The notes under the pieces are model-generated. The model saw nothing but the letters and a program-made list of their open reading frames with translations. It ran no database searches and was not told the DNA's origin. This document shows positions 35,165 through 44,448 of a stretch of DNA of 64,000 nt, in pieces (positions within the stretch are counted from its first letter, which is position 1; every line of letters starts with the position of its first letter). The position numbers and the translations under genes were made by a program. The DNA comes from Niabella drilacis (GTDB lineage: Bacteria; Bacteroidota; Bacteroidia; Chitinophagales; Chitinophagaceae): positions 62,001 through 126,000 of the forward strand of contig NZ_FMZO01000005.1 in assembly GCF_900101395.1 (NCBI RefSeq), read 5' to 3'.

Positions 35165-36949
35165 ATGAAAAAAAGTATACGCATTTTTATATTCACCCTG
35201 GCTGTTTTAACGGGCATCGTATGGTCCTGTAAAAAGCTGGGAGACACACAACCTTACGACCGGTTTGATGAGCCTTCCGTATGGGCTTCCAGGAACAACG
35301 CCATGACCTTTGTGTATGGTACTTATGGCCAGATCCTCCAGGGGCTCTACACCAGCCAGATCGGCACAGAGACCTGGACTAACAACCTGGTGGCTACGGC
35401 GGGAACAGCTTTTACAAGAGAAGAGATTACCCGGGATAATGATTTTGGCTTTAACCAGTTTTCCAGTATCCGCCGCTGCAACATGATCATTGAAAAATCG
35501 GCTGCTTCCGCTACTATTCCCGATGCGGATAAAGCAGAGCTTCAGGCACACGGCAGATTTTTGAGAGCCATGACCTACTACTGGCTGGCGCGCAGGTTCG
35601 GAAGGGTGATCTATGTAGACAAAGTACTCACCGAAAATGAAGCCGATTATAAACTACCGCAAACCGCAACGATTGCCGAAACCTATAACCTGATCATGAA
35701 GGATATTGACGCGGCCATCACCGGCCTGCCCGCTACGGCGCCCTCCGGCCTTGCCTCCAAATGGACTGCCTATGCCCTTAAGTCGGAAGTGGCCCTTCAG
35801 GCAGCCGCCTATACCGGGGATAACAGTTATTATCAGAAGGCCCTGGATGCCGCGGATTCGGTGATCCAGAAAGGGGGCTACTCGCTGGAAACGGATTATG
35901 AAGGACTGTTCAATGAAAAGAAACGGACCTCCCCGGAGATCATCCTGGCCATGTACCGCGATAAGAGCAATACCAACTGCGATAATACCGATATGCAGCA
36001 GATCATTCCCAATACCAATAACGATAATGTGCGGTTAAGAGGGGCTACTCCTGAATTTAAGGTAGATAAGATGTTTGAGGCCTGGGCACAGTATTCGCCC
36101 ACGCAGAGTATGATGGATGCCTACCTGGCCATTGATGCTGCAGACCCAACCAAAGCCGTGAAATGGGATCAGAGCGCTCAGTACCTCGCTAATATTACCA
36201 AACGCGCTTCAGCATTTGCAGACAGTGCCGTAGTAACAGGTGCAGGCAGTGTAAACAGCATCATCTATAATAACCGCGATAAAAGACTGGCAGCATCCAT
36301 CGTGTACGATTCCGTGCAGTGGTATGGAGAAACGGTGACCACCAACCGCAATGGAAACCTGAACCGGCTCATCAACGGAAGCCTGTCCTCCGGGTGCTGT
36401 ATGCCGGTGACCAACTGCTTTGTACGCAAAGGTACTTATAGTGTAACTCCGCGGCCCTTTGTAGGGATCCCCACCGATTATCATTGGGTTATTTTCAGAT
36501 TGGGACGGGTTTACCTCAATAAGGCCGAAGCATTGCTGCGCCTGAACCGGATCGCAGAAGCGGTAGCGGCACTGAATATGACCCGTGTTACTCATGGAGG
36601 ACTGCCACCTTCGACTGCTGCTACGGCCACAGCCGCCTGGACGGATTATAAAAGAGAACGGCGGGTAGACCTGTTTGAAGAGCAGGATTATTACTGGAGC
36701 CTGCTTCGTTGGGGCAAATATGGTGGCGCAGCAAACAACGGAATAGCAGCCGGGGGGAATATCCCCGAGCTGGAAGAACCACCCACCTATATGGAGATCA
36801 ACCGGAACCGGAACGGATACCGGATCGAAGTGTTGAACTGGACACAGAACCAGGTACGGGTGTTTGATGAATCACGCAGGTATTTGCTTCCGATCCAGAA
36901 TTCCCAGATCATACGACACGGAAGTCTGGAGCAAAACCCTAACTGGTAA
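35165..36949 (+). CDS. SusD/RagB-family surface glycan-binding lipoprotein
   Basis: A 594-residue lipoprotein (lipobox region TLAVLTGIVWSC) that forms the lid of the SusC transporter and binds glycan at the cell surface. Helical TPR-like framework: HGRFLRAMTYYWLARRFGRV, YNLIMKDIDAAITGLPATA, KWTAYALKSEVALQAAAYTG. The C-terminal SusD blocks are FRLGRVYLNKAEALLRLNR, YKRERRVDLFEEQDYYWSLL and RYLLPIQNSQI then NPNW. Full length. Directly downstream of the SusC gene; the small lipoprotein gene follows after 30 bases. Confidence 0.96.
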   Translation: MKKSIRIFIFTLAVLTGIVWSCKKLGDTQPYDRFDEPSVWASRNNAMTFVYGTYGQILQGLYTSQIGTETWTNNLVATAGTAFTREEITRDNDFGFNQFSSIRRCNMIIEKSAASATIPDADKAELQAHGRFLRAMTYYWLARRFGRVIYVDKVLTENEADYKLPQTATIAETYNLIMKDIDAAITGLPATAPSGLASKWTAYALKSEVALQAAAYTGDNSYYQKALDAADSVIQKGGYSLETDYEGLFNEKKRTSPEIILAMYRDKSNTNCDNTDMQQIIPNTNNDNVRLRGATPEFKVDKMFEAWAQYSPTQSMMDAYLAIDAADPTKAVKWDQSAQYLANITKRASAFADSAVVTGAGSVNSIIYNNRDKRLAASIVYDSVQWYGETVTTNRNGNLNRLINGSLSSGCCMPVTNCFVRKGTYSVTPRPFVGIPTDYHWVIFRLGRVYLNKAEALLRLNRIAEAVAALNMTRVTHGGLPPSTAATATAAWTDYKRERRVDLFEEQDYYWSLLRWGKYGGAANNGIAAGGNIPELEEPPTYMEINRNRNGYRIEVLNWTQNQVRVFDESRRYLLPIQNSQIIRHGSLEQNPNW

Positions 36950-36979
36950 CCGATTGATTTACGGATTAAAAATATTGAA

Positions 36980-37468
36980 ATGAAAAAAGTAGTTTATCTG
37001 ATATGGATCAGCTGTATAGCGATGGGCGCGTCATCCTGCCTGAAAGCAGGACTGGACAAGGATCTGCCAAAATTTAAAGACGCCATGATGACCGATGTAT
37101 TCATGGAATACCTGTATGAAAGCCCCGGTTCCGGTGGCAGCCCGGTTGTAAGGGCTGTATCCATGAGCCTTTCCGGCAAGCAATTTAAAAAGAAAGAAGA
37201 TTCGGGTGCCGCTTCAGACTCAGCGATCTTTATTGTTACCGTACCGGCGGCCTCCGGCTCCTTTACAACGGAAGAAAGGGCAAAAGTGACCACCGCCAAT
37301 CTTTCCTTTATGTGCAATATTTCCACGGCAGCTACCATGGTGCCCGTTGACGGTGCGCCCAAACCGGGTGTTCCCGGTGATTTCAGCCAGGCCCGCAGGT
37401 ACAGGATCACGGCGGCTGATGGCAGCAGCAGGGAGTGGGTGGTGCGTATTGTGAATTTTATAAAATAG
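36980..37468 (+). CDS. small surface lipoprotein, DUF5018-like
   Basis: A 162-residue protein with lipobox WISCIAMGASSC. The C-terminal segment ARRYRITAADGSSREWVVRI follows the pattern (x-Y-x-V-T-A-x-D-G-x-x-x-x-W-x-V) of DUF5018-type immunoglobulin-like domains common after SusD genes. Placed where surface glycan-binding proteins normally occur in PULs, but much shorter than most, so it may hold only one domain. Exact ligand unknown. Confidence 0.7.
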   Translation: MKKVVYLIWISCIAMGASSCLKAGLDKDLPKFKDAMMTDVFMEYLYESPGSGGSPVVRAVSMSLSGKQFKKKEDSGAASDSAIFIVTVPAASGSFTTEERAKVTTANLSFMCNISTAATMVPVDGAPKPGVPGDFSQARRYRITAADGSSREWVVRIVNFIK

Positions 37469-37635
37469 GCATTGCTGTTCATTCCATAGCAATGCGGTTC
37501 CGGGGGCTGGTTAAAAAGCGGTTCTGTTACCCGTACCCTTTTTGGCCGGCCCTCCTTATAACAGGGGTTGACCGGTATTCTTCTATCAATAACTTTGTTC
37601 TTTTGATCAACAGACCTGTTTAAAATAAAATATCG

Positions 37636-39594
37636 ATGAGGAACTGTTTATATGGGCTCTTTGTTTTGATCCTGCATTTTAACGCAGGGGCGCAGCGTTA
37701 CCAGCTGCAGTCGCCCGGTTTGCAGCTTACTGCGGAAATTGCCGTAGATCAGCGCAATATCCGTATCCGGCTTACAAAAGGTGGAGAGGAACTGGTACAG
37801 TTGGATAACCCCGGCTTGAATATCCGGGATCAAAAAGTGGACTTTAATAACCGGCAGGTAAAGGGCACCCGTCGCCGTTCGGTAAACGAAACGGTACGGC
37901 CGGTGATCCGGGAGAAGAGCGCTGCCTACGCCAACCGGTACAATGAGCTGGTCATCGATTTTAAAGGCGGTTATACGCTGGCGCTGCGCTTGTTCAATGA
38001 AGGGCTGGCCTATCGTTTTCTGACTGCGGTCAAAGACAGTATGGTAGTGCTCAGTGAGCAGCTTTCACTTCATTTTGCAGAAGGGGATACGGCCCGTTTC
38101 CAGGCCTCGGAGTCCATCAGCTCGGCCTATGAAACGCCTTATGAAACAAAGCCCGTATCCGGTATTACCTCCGGCCGGCTGTGCAATTTCCCCTTCCTGG
38201 TACAAAAAAGCAACGGCCGCTTTGTAATGATAACGGAGAGCGATCTTTATAATTACCCGGGGCTGTGGCTCACCGGTACCGGCACCGGCCGCCTGGAAGT
38301 TACCAACCCGGCCTATCCGCAGGGCCTGGATTACAGTGGCAGCATTTACAACCAGGGCCAGGTAAAAACAAGGGCTGGTTTTATAGCCCGGGTAAGCGGC
38401 AGCAGGAGCTTTCCCTGGCGGATCATTGCCGTAGCCGATAACGAGGAAGCGCTGATCAGCAATAATATGGTATACCTGCTGGCATCGCCGCAGGCACCCG
38501 CAGCCGATTTTTCCTGGGTAAAACCGGGGGTGGTGCTGTTCGACTGGTGGGCAAAGAACAATATCTATGGCGTGGATTTTAAATCGGGCATCAATACGGC
38601 CACCGCTAAATACTTTATCGATTTTTGTGCGGCGCATGGATTCCGGTATTTTTTATTCGATGATGGCTGGTGCCCCAAGGAAAATATCTTAAAGGAAGTG
38701 CCGGAGCTGAACATGCCCGAGGTGGTGGCCTATGCCAAAACAAAAGGTGTCGGCATCCTGCTTTGGGTGATCTGGAGCTCGATGGAAAAACAGATGGACG
38801 CGGCTTTTGACCTGTATGCGCAGTGGGGCATCAGGGGGATCAAAATGGATTTTATGAACCGGGATGATCAGCCGATGGTGGCCTTTTATGAAAAGGTAGC
38901 CCGAAAAGCTGCCGAAAAAAAGATGCTGGTCAACTTTCACGGGGCCTATAAGCCCTGCGGGCTCCGGCGGCAATACCCCAATGTGCTTACCCGTGAGGCG
39001 CTGATCGAATTTGAATACAATGGCTGGACCCGCCTGGACAATCCTGTACACCATAATCTGCTGCCTTATATCCGTATGTTTACCGGGCCCATGGATTATA
39101 TACCCGGCACCATGCGGAATGCCACCCGTGAAAATTTCCGTACCCTGGGCGATTACCCGATGATGGAAGGAACCCGGGCCCATTCCATGGCATTGTTCGT
39201 GATCCTCAACAGCCCCATGACCATGCTGCCGGATGCACCCTCCGACTATGAGCGGGAGAAGGAATGTACGGACTTCCTGGCCCGTATACCGGTTACCTGG
39301 GATGAAACACGGCTGCTTGCCGGGAAGATCGGGCAGTATACGGCGTTGGCCAGGCGCAATGGCAACAACTGGTTTGTGGGCGCTATAACAGATACCCTGG
39401 CACGCAACCTGGAGCTGAAAATGGATTTCCTGCCGCCCGGGAGCTATAAGATCACCATTATCAGAGACGGTATCAATGCAGATAAAAGGGCGGAAGACTA
39501 TCTGCGCACCGAAACGGTTATGGAGGCCGGCAGTACACTGAAATTAGACCTGGCACCCGGCGGTGGATGGGTGGCCCGGATCGAACCTTTATAA
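37636..39594 (+). CDS. GH97 family alpha-galactosidase/alpha-glucosidase
   Basis: A 652-residue exported enzyme. N-terminal beta-sandwich (YQLQSPGLQLTAEIAVDQRN), catalytic TIM barrel (WWAKNNIYGVDFKSGINTA, RYFLFDDGWCP, ILLWVIWSSMEKQM, GIKMDFMNRDDQ) and a C-terminal all-beta domain. Asp in KMDFMNRDD fits the nucleophile of retaining GH97 alpha-galactosidases, whereas inverting GH97 glucosidases such as SusB use Glu bases elsewhere, so alpha-galactosidase is the better guess. First enzyme gene of the PUL; 9 bases separate it from the next gene. Confidence 0.88.
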   Translation: MRNCLYGLFVLILHFNAGAQRYQLQSPGLQLTAEIAVDQRNIRIRLTKGGEELVQLDNPGLNIRDQKVDFNNRQVKGTRRRSVNETVRPVIREKSAAYANRYNELVIDFKGGYTLALRLFNEGLAYRFLTAVKDSMVVLSEQLSLHFAEGDTARFQASESISSAYETPYETKPVSGITSGRLCNFPFLVQKSNGRFVMITESDLYNYPGLWLTGTGTGRLEVTNPAYPQGLDYSGSIYNQGQVKTRAGFIARVSGSRSFPWRIIAVADNEEALISNNMVYLLASPQAPAADFSWVKPGVVLFDWWAKNNIYGVDFKSGINTATAKYFIDFCAAHGFRYFLFDDGWCPKENILKEVPELNMPEVVAYAKTKGVGILLWVIWSSMEKQMDAAFDLYAQWGIRGIKMDFMNRDDQPMVAFYEKVARKAAEKKMLVNFHGAYKPCGLRRQYPNVLTREALIEFEYNGWTRLDNPVHHNLLPYIRMFTGPMDYIPGTMRNATRENFRTLGDYPMMEGTRAHSMALFVILNSPMTMLPDAPSDYEREKECTDFLARIPVTWDETRLLAGKIGQYTALARRNGNNWFVGAITDTLARNLELKMDFLPPGSYKITIIRDGINADKRAEDYLRTETVMEAGSTLKLDLAPGGGWVARIEPL

Positions 39595-39603
39595 ATAAAT
39601 AGC

Positions 39604-40995
39604 ATGTTGATAAAACGAACGCTGATGATACTATTGCTTGCTGCGGCAGCACTGGGAAGGCCGCCGGCCATCATGGCACAGGAAACCCCGTTCCGCTTCC
39701 GGCACGATTATGCCCATACGCTGGTCATGAAAATGTTCCTGGCAAAGCCGGACGGCAAAGGTGGAAGTGAGGTCAATATGAATTTTGAACAGGCATTGGC
39801 CCTGGTAAAAGAAGTAGATGCACTTACCCTGCAGATGCCCAAGATCATTTACCTGGTGGGGGCCACCTATAACGGGCATGATGATCAGTACCCGGCCTTC
39901 TTCGAGATCAACAGAAGCCTGAAACGGCCGCAGGATACAAACGCCGTCCAGAGCCTGGTATGGCTGATGGAGGAAGCCCGTAAATACCATACCACGGTAA
40001 GCCTGCACATCAATATGACCGAAGCATATGACAACAGTCCCCTGTGGCCCGTTTATAAAGCGCAGGACCTGATTTCGCGGAATGCGGATGGCAGCCTGAT
40101 GGTAACGGGCAATTATAATAATCATAAGGCCTACCAGGTCAATTACCGCAACGAGTGGAACAAGGGCTATGCGCAGCTGCGGATCGATTCTTTGTTAACA
40201 CTGCTGCCCCAGCTGAAAGAGGCCGGTACCATCCACATTGATGCGTGGATCGCACGGGAAAACAAAGGCGCTTATGAAAGCCTGGTGACGGAGGCCGCTT
40301 ATCAGAAAAAGATCGCGGCATACTGGATCAGCAAAGGGATCGATCCCACCAGCGAATGGGCCATGGATTATATGACGGGGCTGATCCCTTACTACTGGCA
40401 TTTTAATCACCGCACGCAGGATGATTTTCTGAAAGTACCTGCGGGGCTGGTCACCGGCGGGCATTTTAATCCGGACCTGAAACAAAGTGATTTCGGGCTC
40501 GAATTCTTATTTGGCACCAGCATGTACGGAGAGAACCTTTTTCCCGGGGCGCTCAGCCATAACCGGGACGTCAACTGGCAGGCGGCATTCTGCAGGGATT
40601 TTTACCTCAATACCATACAGTATGATTACCTCAACCGGCTGCAACGGCTGCGTGTGGAAGGTGACGGCAATAACCGGGTGGCGTATTTCTCCAATGACGT
40701 AAGAGTATCGCTGGGCGACAGCACGGTATACGAAGGGCAGCGAAAACTCCGCACCGGAAGCACGGTTTGTTTCCCCGCAGGCTGGCGCAGCGACAACAGC
40801 CTGGCAGCATTTAGTCTTCCCGGCACTGTGCTTACCTGCCAGGTGCCCGGCAGCTGGCAGGGGGTGCGCCGTGCAGCGGTTTTGACCGTGGAAGGCACCG
40901 GGTTAAAAAAGTGGAAGACCATCCAGGTAAAAGCACAACAGATTTCTTTAAGATTACAACCCGGCATACCGGTGCTGCTGGTGCCGGAAAAATGA
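39604..40995 (+). CDS. compact GH101-like glycoside hydrolase, paralogue 1
   Basis: A 463-residue exported TIM-barrel protein related to GH101 endo-alpha-N-acetylgalactosaminidases. Matching blocks: MPKIIYLVGATYNGHDDQYP (GH101: GHD), ARKYHTTVSLHINMTEAYDN (AKKYxxxxxxHxN), putative nucleophile Asp in GTIHIDAWIARE, and putative acid/base Glu in DPTSEWAMDY. GH101 enzymes release Gal-beta-1,3-GalNAc from O-glycans and usually exceed 1000 residues; this one is little more than the catalytic barrel plus a C-terminal beta domain, so exo- rather than endo-action is possible. The stop overlaps the next start (ATGA). Confidence 0.7.
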   Translation: MLIKRTLMILLLAAAALGRPPAIMAQETPFRFRHDYAHTLVMKMFLAKPDGKGGSEVNMNFEQALALVKEVDALTLQMPKIIYLVGATYNGHDDQYPAFFEINRSLKRPQDTNAVQSLVWLMEEARKYHTTVSLHINMTEAYDNSPLWPVYKAQDLISRNADGSLMVTGNYNNHKAYQVNYRNEWNKGYAQLRIDSLLTLLPQLKEAGTIHIDAWIARENKGAYESLVTEAAYQKKIAAYWISKGIDPTSEWAMDYMTGLIPYYWHFNHRTQDDFLKVPAGLVTGGHFNPDLKQSDFGLEFLFGTSMYGENLFPGALSHNRDVNWQAAFCRDFYLNTIQYDYLNRLQRLRVEGDGNNRVAYFSNDVRVSLGDSTVYEGQRKLRTGSTVCFPAGWRSDNSLAAFSLPGTVLTCQVPGSWQGVRRAAVLTVEGTGLKKWKTIQVKAQQISLRLQPGIPVLLVPEK

Positions 40996-42734
40996 AGACC
41001 ATGAAAAAAAGCTTTCTTTACATACCGTTGTTGCTGTTAGGAACGCTGAAACCCGGTGCGCAGCCTGCTGCGCAGCAAATGGTCTCTGCAGCCGACTTCG
41101 GCGCCCTGCCCAATGACACGGTCAATGACCGCACTGCCCTGCAAAGGGCCATTGATTATTGTAAACAAAAAAAGATCCGAACACTCCGCATCCCGCCGGG
41201 CCGGTACCGCATTGCAGATACCGCGGCTACCAGGCTGATGCATGATGCGCTCAGCGGCCGGCTGGGCCGCAATCCACAGGACGTGGTGTTTAAACCTTAT
41301 TTCCCTTACGTGAGCGGACTGCGTTTTCAAAATATTGCAGGCCTTACCGTAGAAGCAGCAGGCGCGTTCCTTATGGCGGAGGGCTGGATGGAGCCGGTAA
41401 CCATCGAAGGATGCCAGCATCTGACCATCAGGGGGCTTACCATCGATTATACCAACCCTCCACACAGTGAGGGACGGATCATTAAAACCGGGACTGGTTT
41501 TTTTGATGTAAAATTACCGCCCGGGTATGATATATCCGGGCCCTTGCTCATCACCCGTATCATGTACTGGGACCCGGTCCGTAACCGGTTGCTGGGAAAC
41601 CCCTTGTATTTTCCGCAAAAGCAGGAATGGATCGCGCCGGATGTACTAAGGATCGGTTCCGGTGCGGCCGGCATCTTATCGGGATTCATCGCGCTGATGA
41701 ATCACAGCATGCATTTTCGTCCGGCCATTTTGATCCAATCCGCCGCCAATACGGTATTGGAGCGGGTTACCATCCATGCACAACCGGGGATGGGCATTGT
41801 AGGCAACCGGTCAGAAAACATCATAATGAACGGCCTGCGGATCGTACCCCGTGCAGGTAATTATGAGTCTACCAATACGGATGCCACACATTTTACTTCC
41901 TGTAAAGGCCTCATCCGTTTTAATGGTTGTTCCTTTGAGGGGCAGGGCGATGATGCCACCAATGTGCATGGTTATTATCATGATATTACAGCGCAGGTGG
42001 CTCCCAAAACCTATACGCTGCAGCTCGATAAGGAATTTACCACGCACGCCGCGGTGCTTGATTACCCCGATGCCGGCGATATGCTGGAGCTGGTTTCAAA
42101 ACAGACATTGCAGGTGGCGGGCCGTTACCGGGTAGTCAGAACGGATACGTTCCCCATGCTTTGGAAGTCGCAGGTACAGTTGAACAGGGCATTGCCGGAG
42201 GATATCGGCAATTATTATCTCATTAATATAAGCCGCCTGCCGCGACTGGAATTTGTGAACTCCAATGTAAGCAGCCACCTGGCCCGGGCGGTACTGGTGA
42301 AGACCCGGAGTGTTTTAATAGAGAACAATATTTTTCGTGAAACAACGGGTACCGCCGTGCATGTGGGAGCGGAGGGCGATTGGCGCGAGGGACCGGGTGC
42401 TGCAGATATCATCATCCGCAATAACCGGTTTATCCGTTGCGGGCGCGGCGATGGGGCCAATGGTGCGGCCACCGCTATTGCCATTAATGTAAAAGCGCCG
42501 GATGCCACCGCGCCGGGCATTCATAAAAATATAATCATTGAAGGAAACATCATTGAAGGGGAACCGGGGTATTCCCAAAATGGTATTTTCATTTCCGGGG
42601 CGGAAAATGTAAGGGTAAGCGGCAATGAATTTGCCCATTGTAATGCTCCCTGGAATGTGCAGCATTCAAAGCGGGTTTGCTTCCTTGACAATTATCAACG
42701 AACTGAACGTATAAAAGATGAAACGATTGAGTAA
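40992..42734 (+). CDS. GH110-like exported beta-helix glycosidase, copy 1
   Basis: About 580 residues. Signal peptide, then a right-handed beta-helix: SAADFGALPNDTVNDRTALQ at the start, and the GH110-type block DATHFTSCKGLIRFNGCSFE, GQGDDATNVHGYYHDI in the middle. Later helix turns: VLIENNIFRETTGTAVHVGA and IIIEGNIIEGEPGYSQNGIF. GH110 enzymes cleave terminal alpha-1,3-galactose (blood group B or linear alpha-Gal). Here the key block deviates slightly from the standard DAFHFSGCxG...HDDxxNVHG, so specificity may differ. Start at 40992 overlaps the previous stop, suggesting coupling. Confidence 0.75.
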   Translation: MKTMKKSFLYIPLLLLGTLKPGAQPAAQQMVSAADFGALPNDTVNDRTALQRAIDYCKQKKIRTLRIPPGRYRIADTAATRLMHDALSGRLGRNPQDVVFKPYFPYVSGLRFQNIAGLTVEAAGAFLMAEGWMEPVTIEGCQHLTIRGLTIDYTNPPHSEGRIIKTGTGFFDVKLPPGYDISGPLLITRIMYWDPVRNRLLGNPLYFPQKQEWIAPDVLRIGSGAAGILSGFIALMNHSMHFRPAILIQSAANTVLERVTIHAQPGMGIVGNRSENIIMNGLRIVPRAGNYESTNTDATHFTSCKGLIRFNGCSFEGQGDDATNVHGYYHDITAQVAPKTYTLQLDKEFTTHAAVLDYPDAGDMLELVSKQTLQVAGRYRVVRTDTFPMLWKSQVQLNRALPEDIGNYYLINISRLPRLEFVNSNVSSHLARAVLVKTRSVLIENNIFRETTGTAVHVGAEGDWREGPGAADIIIRNNRFIRCGRGDGANGAATAIAINVKAPDATAPGIHKNIIIEGNIIEGEPGYSQNGIFISGAENVRVSGNEFAHCNAPWNVQHSKRVCFLDNYQRTERIKDETIE

Positions 42735-44178
42735 GATCATAACCTTATTATTTTTTATGGGGCTTTGTCTGGTGGTCCGTAGCCAGGAAGCGGCGGATAC
42801 CCTGCAGATCGTGCACAAGCCGGTACGGCAGCAGATCCGCTGGCATTACCGGTATGATCAGACGCTGGTGCTGAAGCTGATGCTGTCGCAGGCCCTTTTT
42901 GATGGCCCGTATAAAAGAAAGGACAACGGCAAAAGCGAAGTGTTCCTGGATTTCGCCGCGGCGCTGGAAGTGATCAAACGCATAGACCGGCTAACGCTGG
43001 GCATTCCGAAGATCATTTACCTGGCGGGCTGGCAATACAACGGGCACGACAGTAAGTACCCTGCCTGGTTTGAAGTGAACCCGGGACTGAAACGTGCGCA
43101 GGATCCGGATGCGCTTACCAGCCTGAAATGGCTGATGCAGGAGGCGCGCAGGTATCATACCACCGTAAGCGTTCATATCAATATGTTTGATGCGTATGAA
43201 GACAGTCCGCTTTGGAACGAATACCTGGCCAAGGACATCATTGCAAAGCACAAAGATGGTACAGTGCTGAGGGCGGAATGGGGCAGTCCCATCAGCTATG
43301 CCCAGGAGTGGAAGACAGGGATGGCACAAAAACGGATCGACCGTCTTTGCCGGATGTTGCCCCTGCAGAAGGCAGGTACGGTTCATATCGATGCCTTCCA
43401 TACCAGCCCCCCGGTGCCTGAAACCGGTGCAGACGGGAAGCAGCGGATCAACCTGGAACTGAAACCCATCAGCCCTTACCTGTCCTTTACGGTTGCCGAT
43501 GAAGCAGCAGCACAAAAGAAAATCTTCCGCTACTGGGCCGGAAAGGGAATCGATGTGACCAGTGAGGGCGTTGATTTCTTGCGTCCCACCTCCTTTGAGG
43601 GGTATCAGCCGATGGCCTGGTGGGTAGGAGGCGGATCTTCGTTTTACACAAACTGGCCTTCGTCCCTGTATACGGGTGGTGCAGATCGCAGCGAATGGGG
43701 CAGGCTGTTTGGTACCAGCATGCATGGGGAAGACCTCGTTAAAAAAGACAAAGAAGGACTTACGGGGTTTAAAGAAGATTTTTGCACGCATACATTAGTC
43801 TGGTATTATCTGAACAGGCTGAAACGGCAACAGCTGATCCGGAACGGGGAGCGGAAAGAAGTACGGTTTTCCAACGGGGTGCGCACCATCCTGGACGGCG
43901 GTCAGTTCCGGCTGGAAAAGAACGGCGGGACCCTTGTGGATAATGGAGATATATTGTTGCCGGCATTGTGGGTGGATGACAACACCTGGATCGCCTACAG
44001 CCGCGAGGGATACCGGAACAGGGAATGGGCGCTGCCGGAGGGCCTCAGCCGGTTTGCGGAGTTAAAGGTATATACGGTTTCTACAGATGGTAAAACAAAA
44101 TTACAGCCGGTTCCTGTACGTTCCGGTAAGCTGGTGCTTTCACTGGAAAAGGACCAGATGCTGGTACTTACGCGATAA
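42718..44178 (+). CDS. compact GH101-like glycoside hydrolase, paralogue 2
   Basis: A 486-residue exported protein with the same architecture as the genes at 39604 and 49246. Conserved blocks: IPKIIYLAGWQYNGHDSKYP, ARRYHTTVSVHINMFDAYED, putative nucleophile Asp in AGTVHIDAFHTSPP, and putative acid/base Glu in DVTSEGVDFLRP. The nucleophile block reads DAF where paralogue 1 reads DAW, and the insertion after it (PVPETGADGKQRINLE) is longer, so the substrate may differ. Its start codon lies 17 bases inside the end of the upstream gene. Confidence 0.68.
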   Translation: MKRLSKIITLLFFMGLCLVVRSQEAADTLQIVHKPVRQQIRWHYRYDQTLVLKLMLSQALFDGPYKRKDNGKSEVFLDFAAALEVIKRIDRLTLGIPKIIYLAGWQYNGHDSKYPAWFEVNPGLKRAQDPDALTSLKWLMQEARRYHTTVSVHINMFDAYEDSPLWNEYLAKDIIAKHKDGTVLRAEWGSPISYAQEWKTGMAQKRIDRLCRMLPLQKAGTVHIDAFHTSPPVPETGADGKQRINLELKPISPYLSFTVADEAAAQKKIFRYWAGKGIDVTSEGVDFLRPTSFEGYQPMAWWVGGGSSFYTNWPSSLYTGGADRSEWGRLFGTSMHGEDLVKKDKEGLTGFKEDFCTHTLVWYYLNRLKRQQLIRNGERKEVRFSNGVRTILDGGQFRLEKNGGTLVDNGDILLPALWVDDNTWIAYSREGYRNREWALPEGLSRFAELKVYTVSTDGKTKLQPVPVRSGKLVLSLEKDQMLVLTR

Positions 44179-44448
44179 CATGGCGCCGATGGGTATAGCA
44201 GTGCTGCGCATGTAATTTGTGTTGGAGCGTAGGGGGAGGGCATGCACGATGCCGGTGCGGTGATGGCCGGTTTTTCAGCGGCGCCCTGAAGATGCCATCC
44301 CGGTTGATCGTATGGGGGCAGGTTAAGCGGGCAGAAAGAGGCATCGTCTCGCCTTTATGTACCAACAGCAATCCCCGGCTCGTTGTAAAAGTCTGCAACG
44401 AAACCCGGAGCACCATAGATCCGGATCATAAAAGAAATAAACAGGTCA

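Noticed and set aside
42991-43791. Long minus-strand open frame (266 codons) opposite the second GH101-like gene
   Set aside because: It is antisense to a well-supported gene. Its protein is rich in Arg, His, Pro and Cys without family motifs, as expected of a shadow frame in GC-rich sequence.
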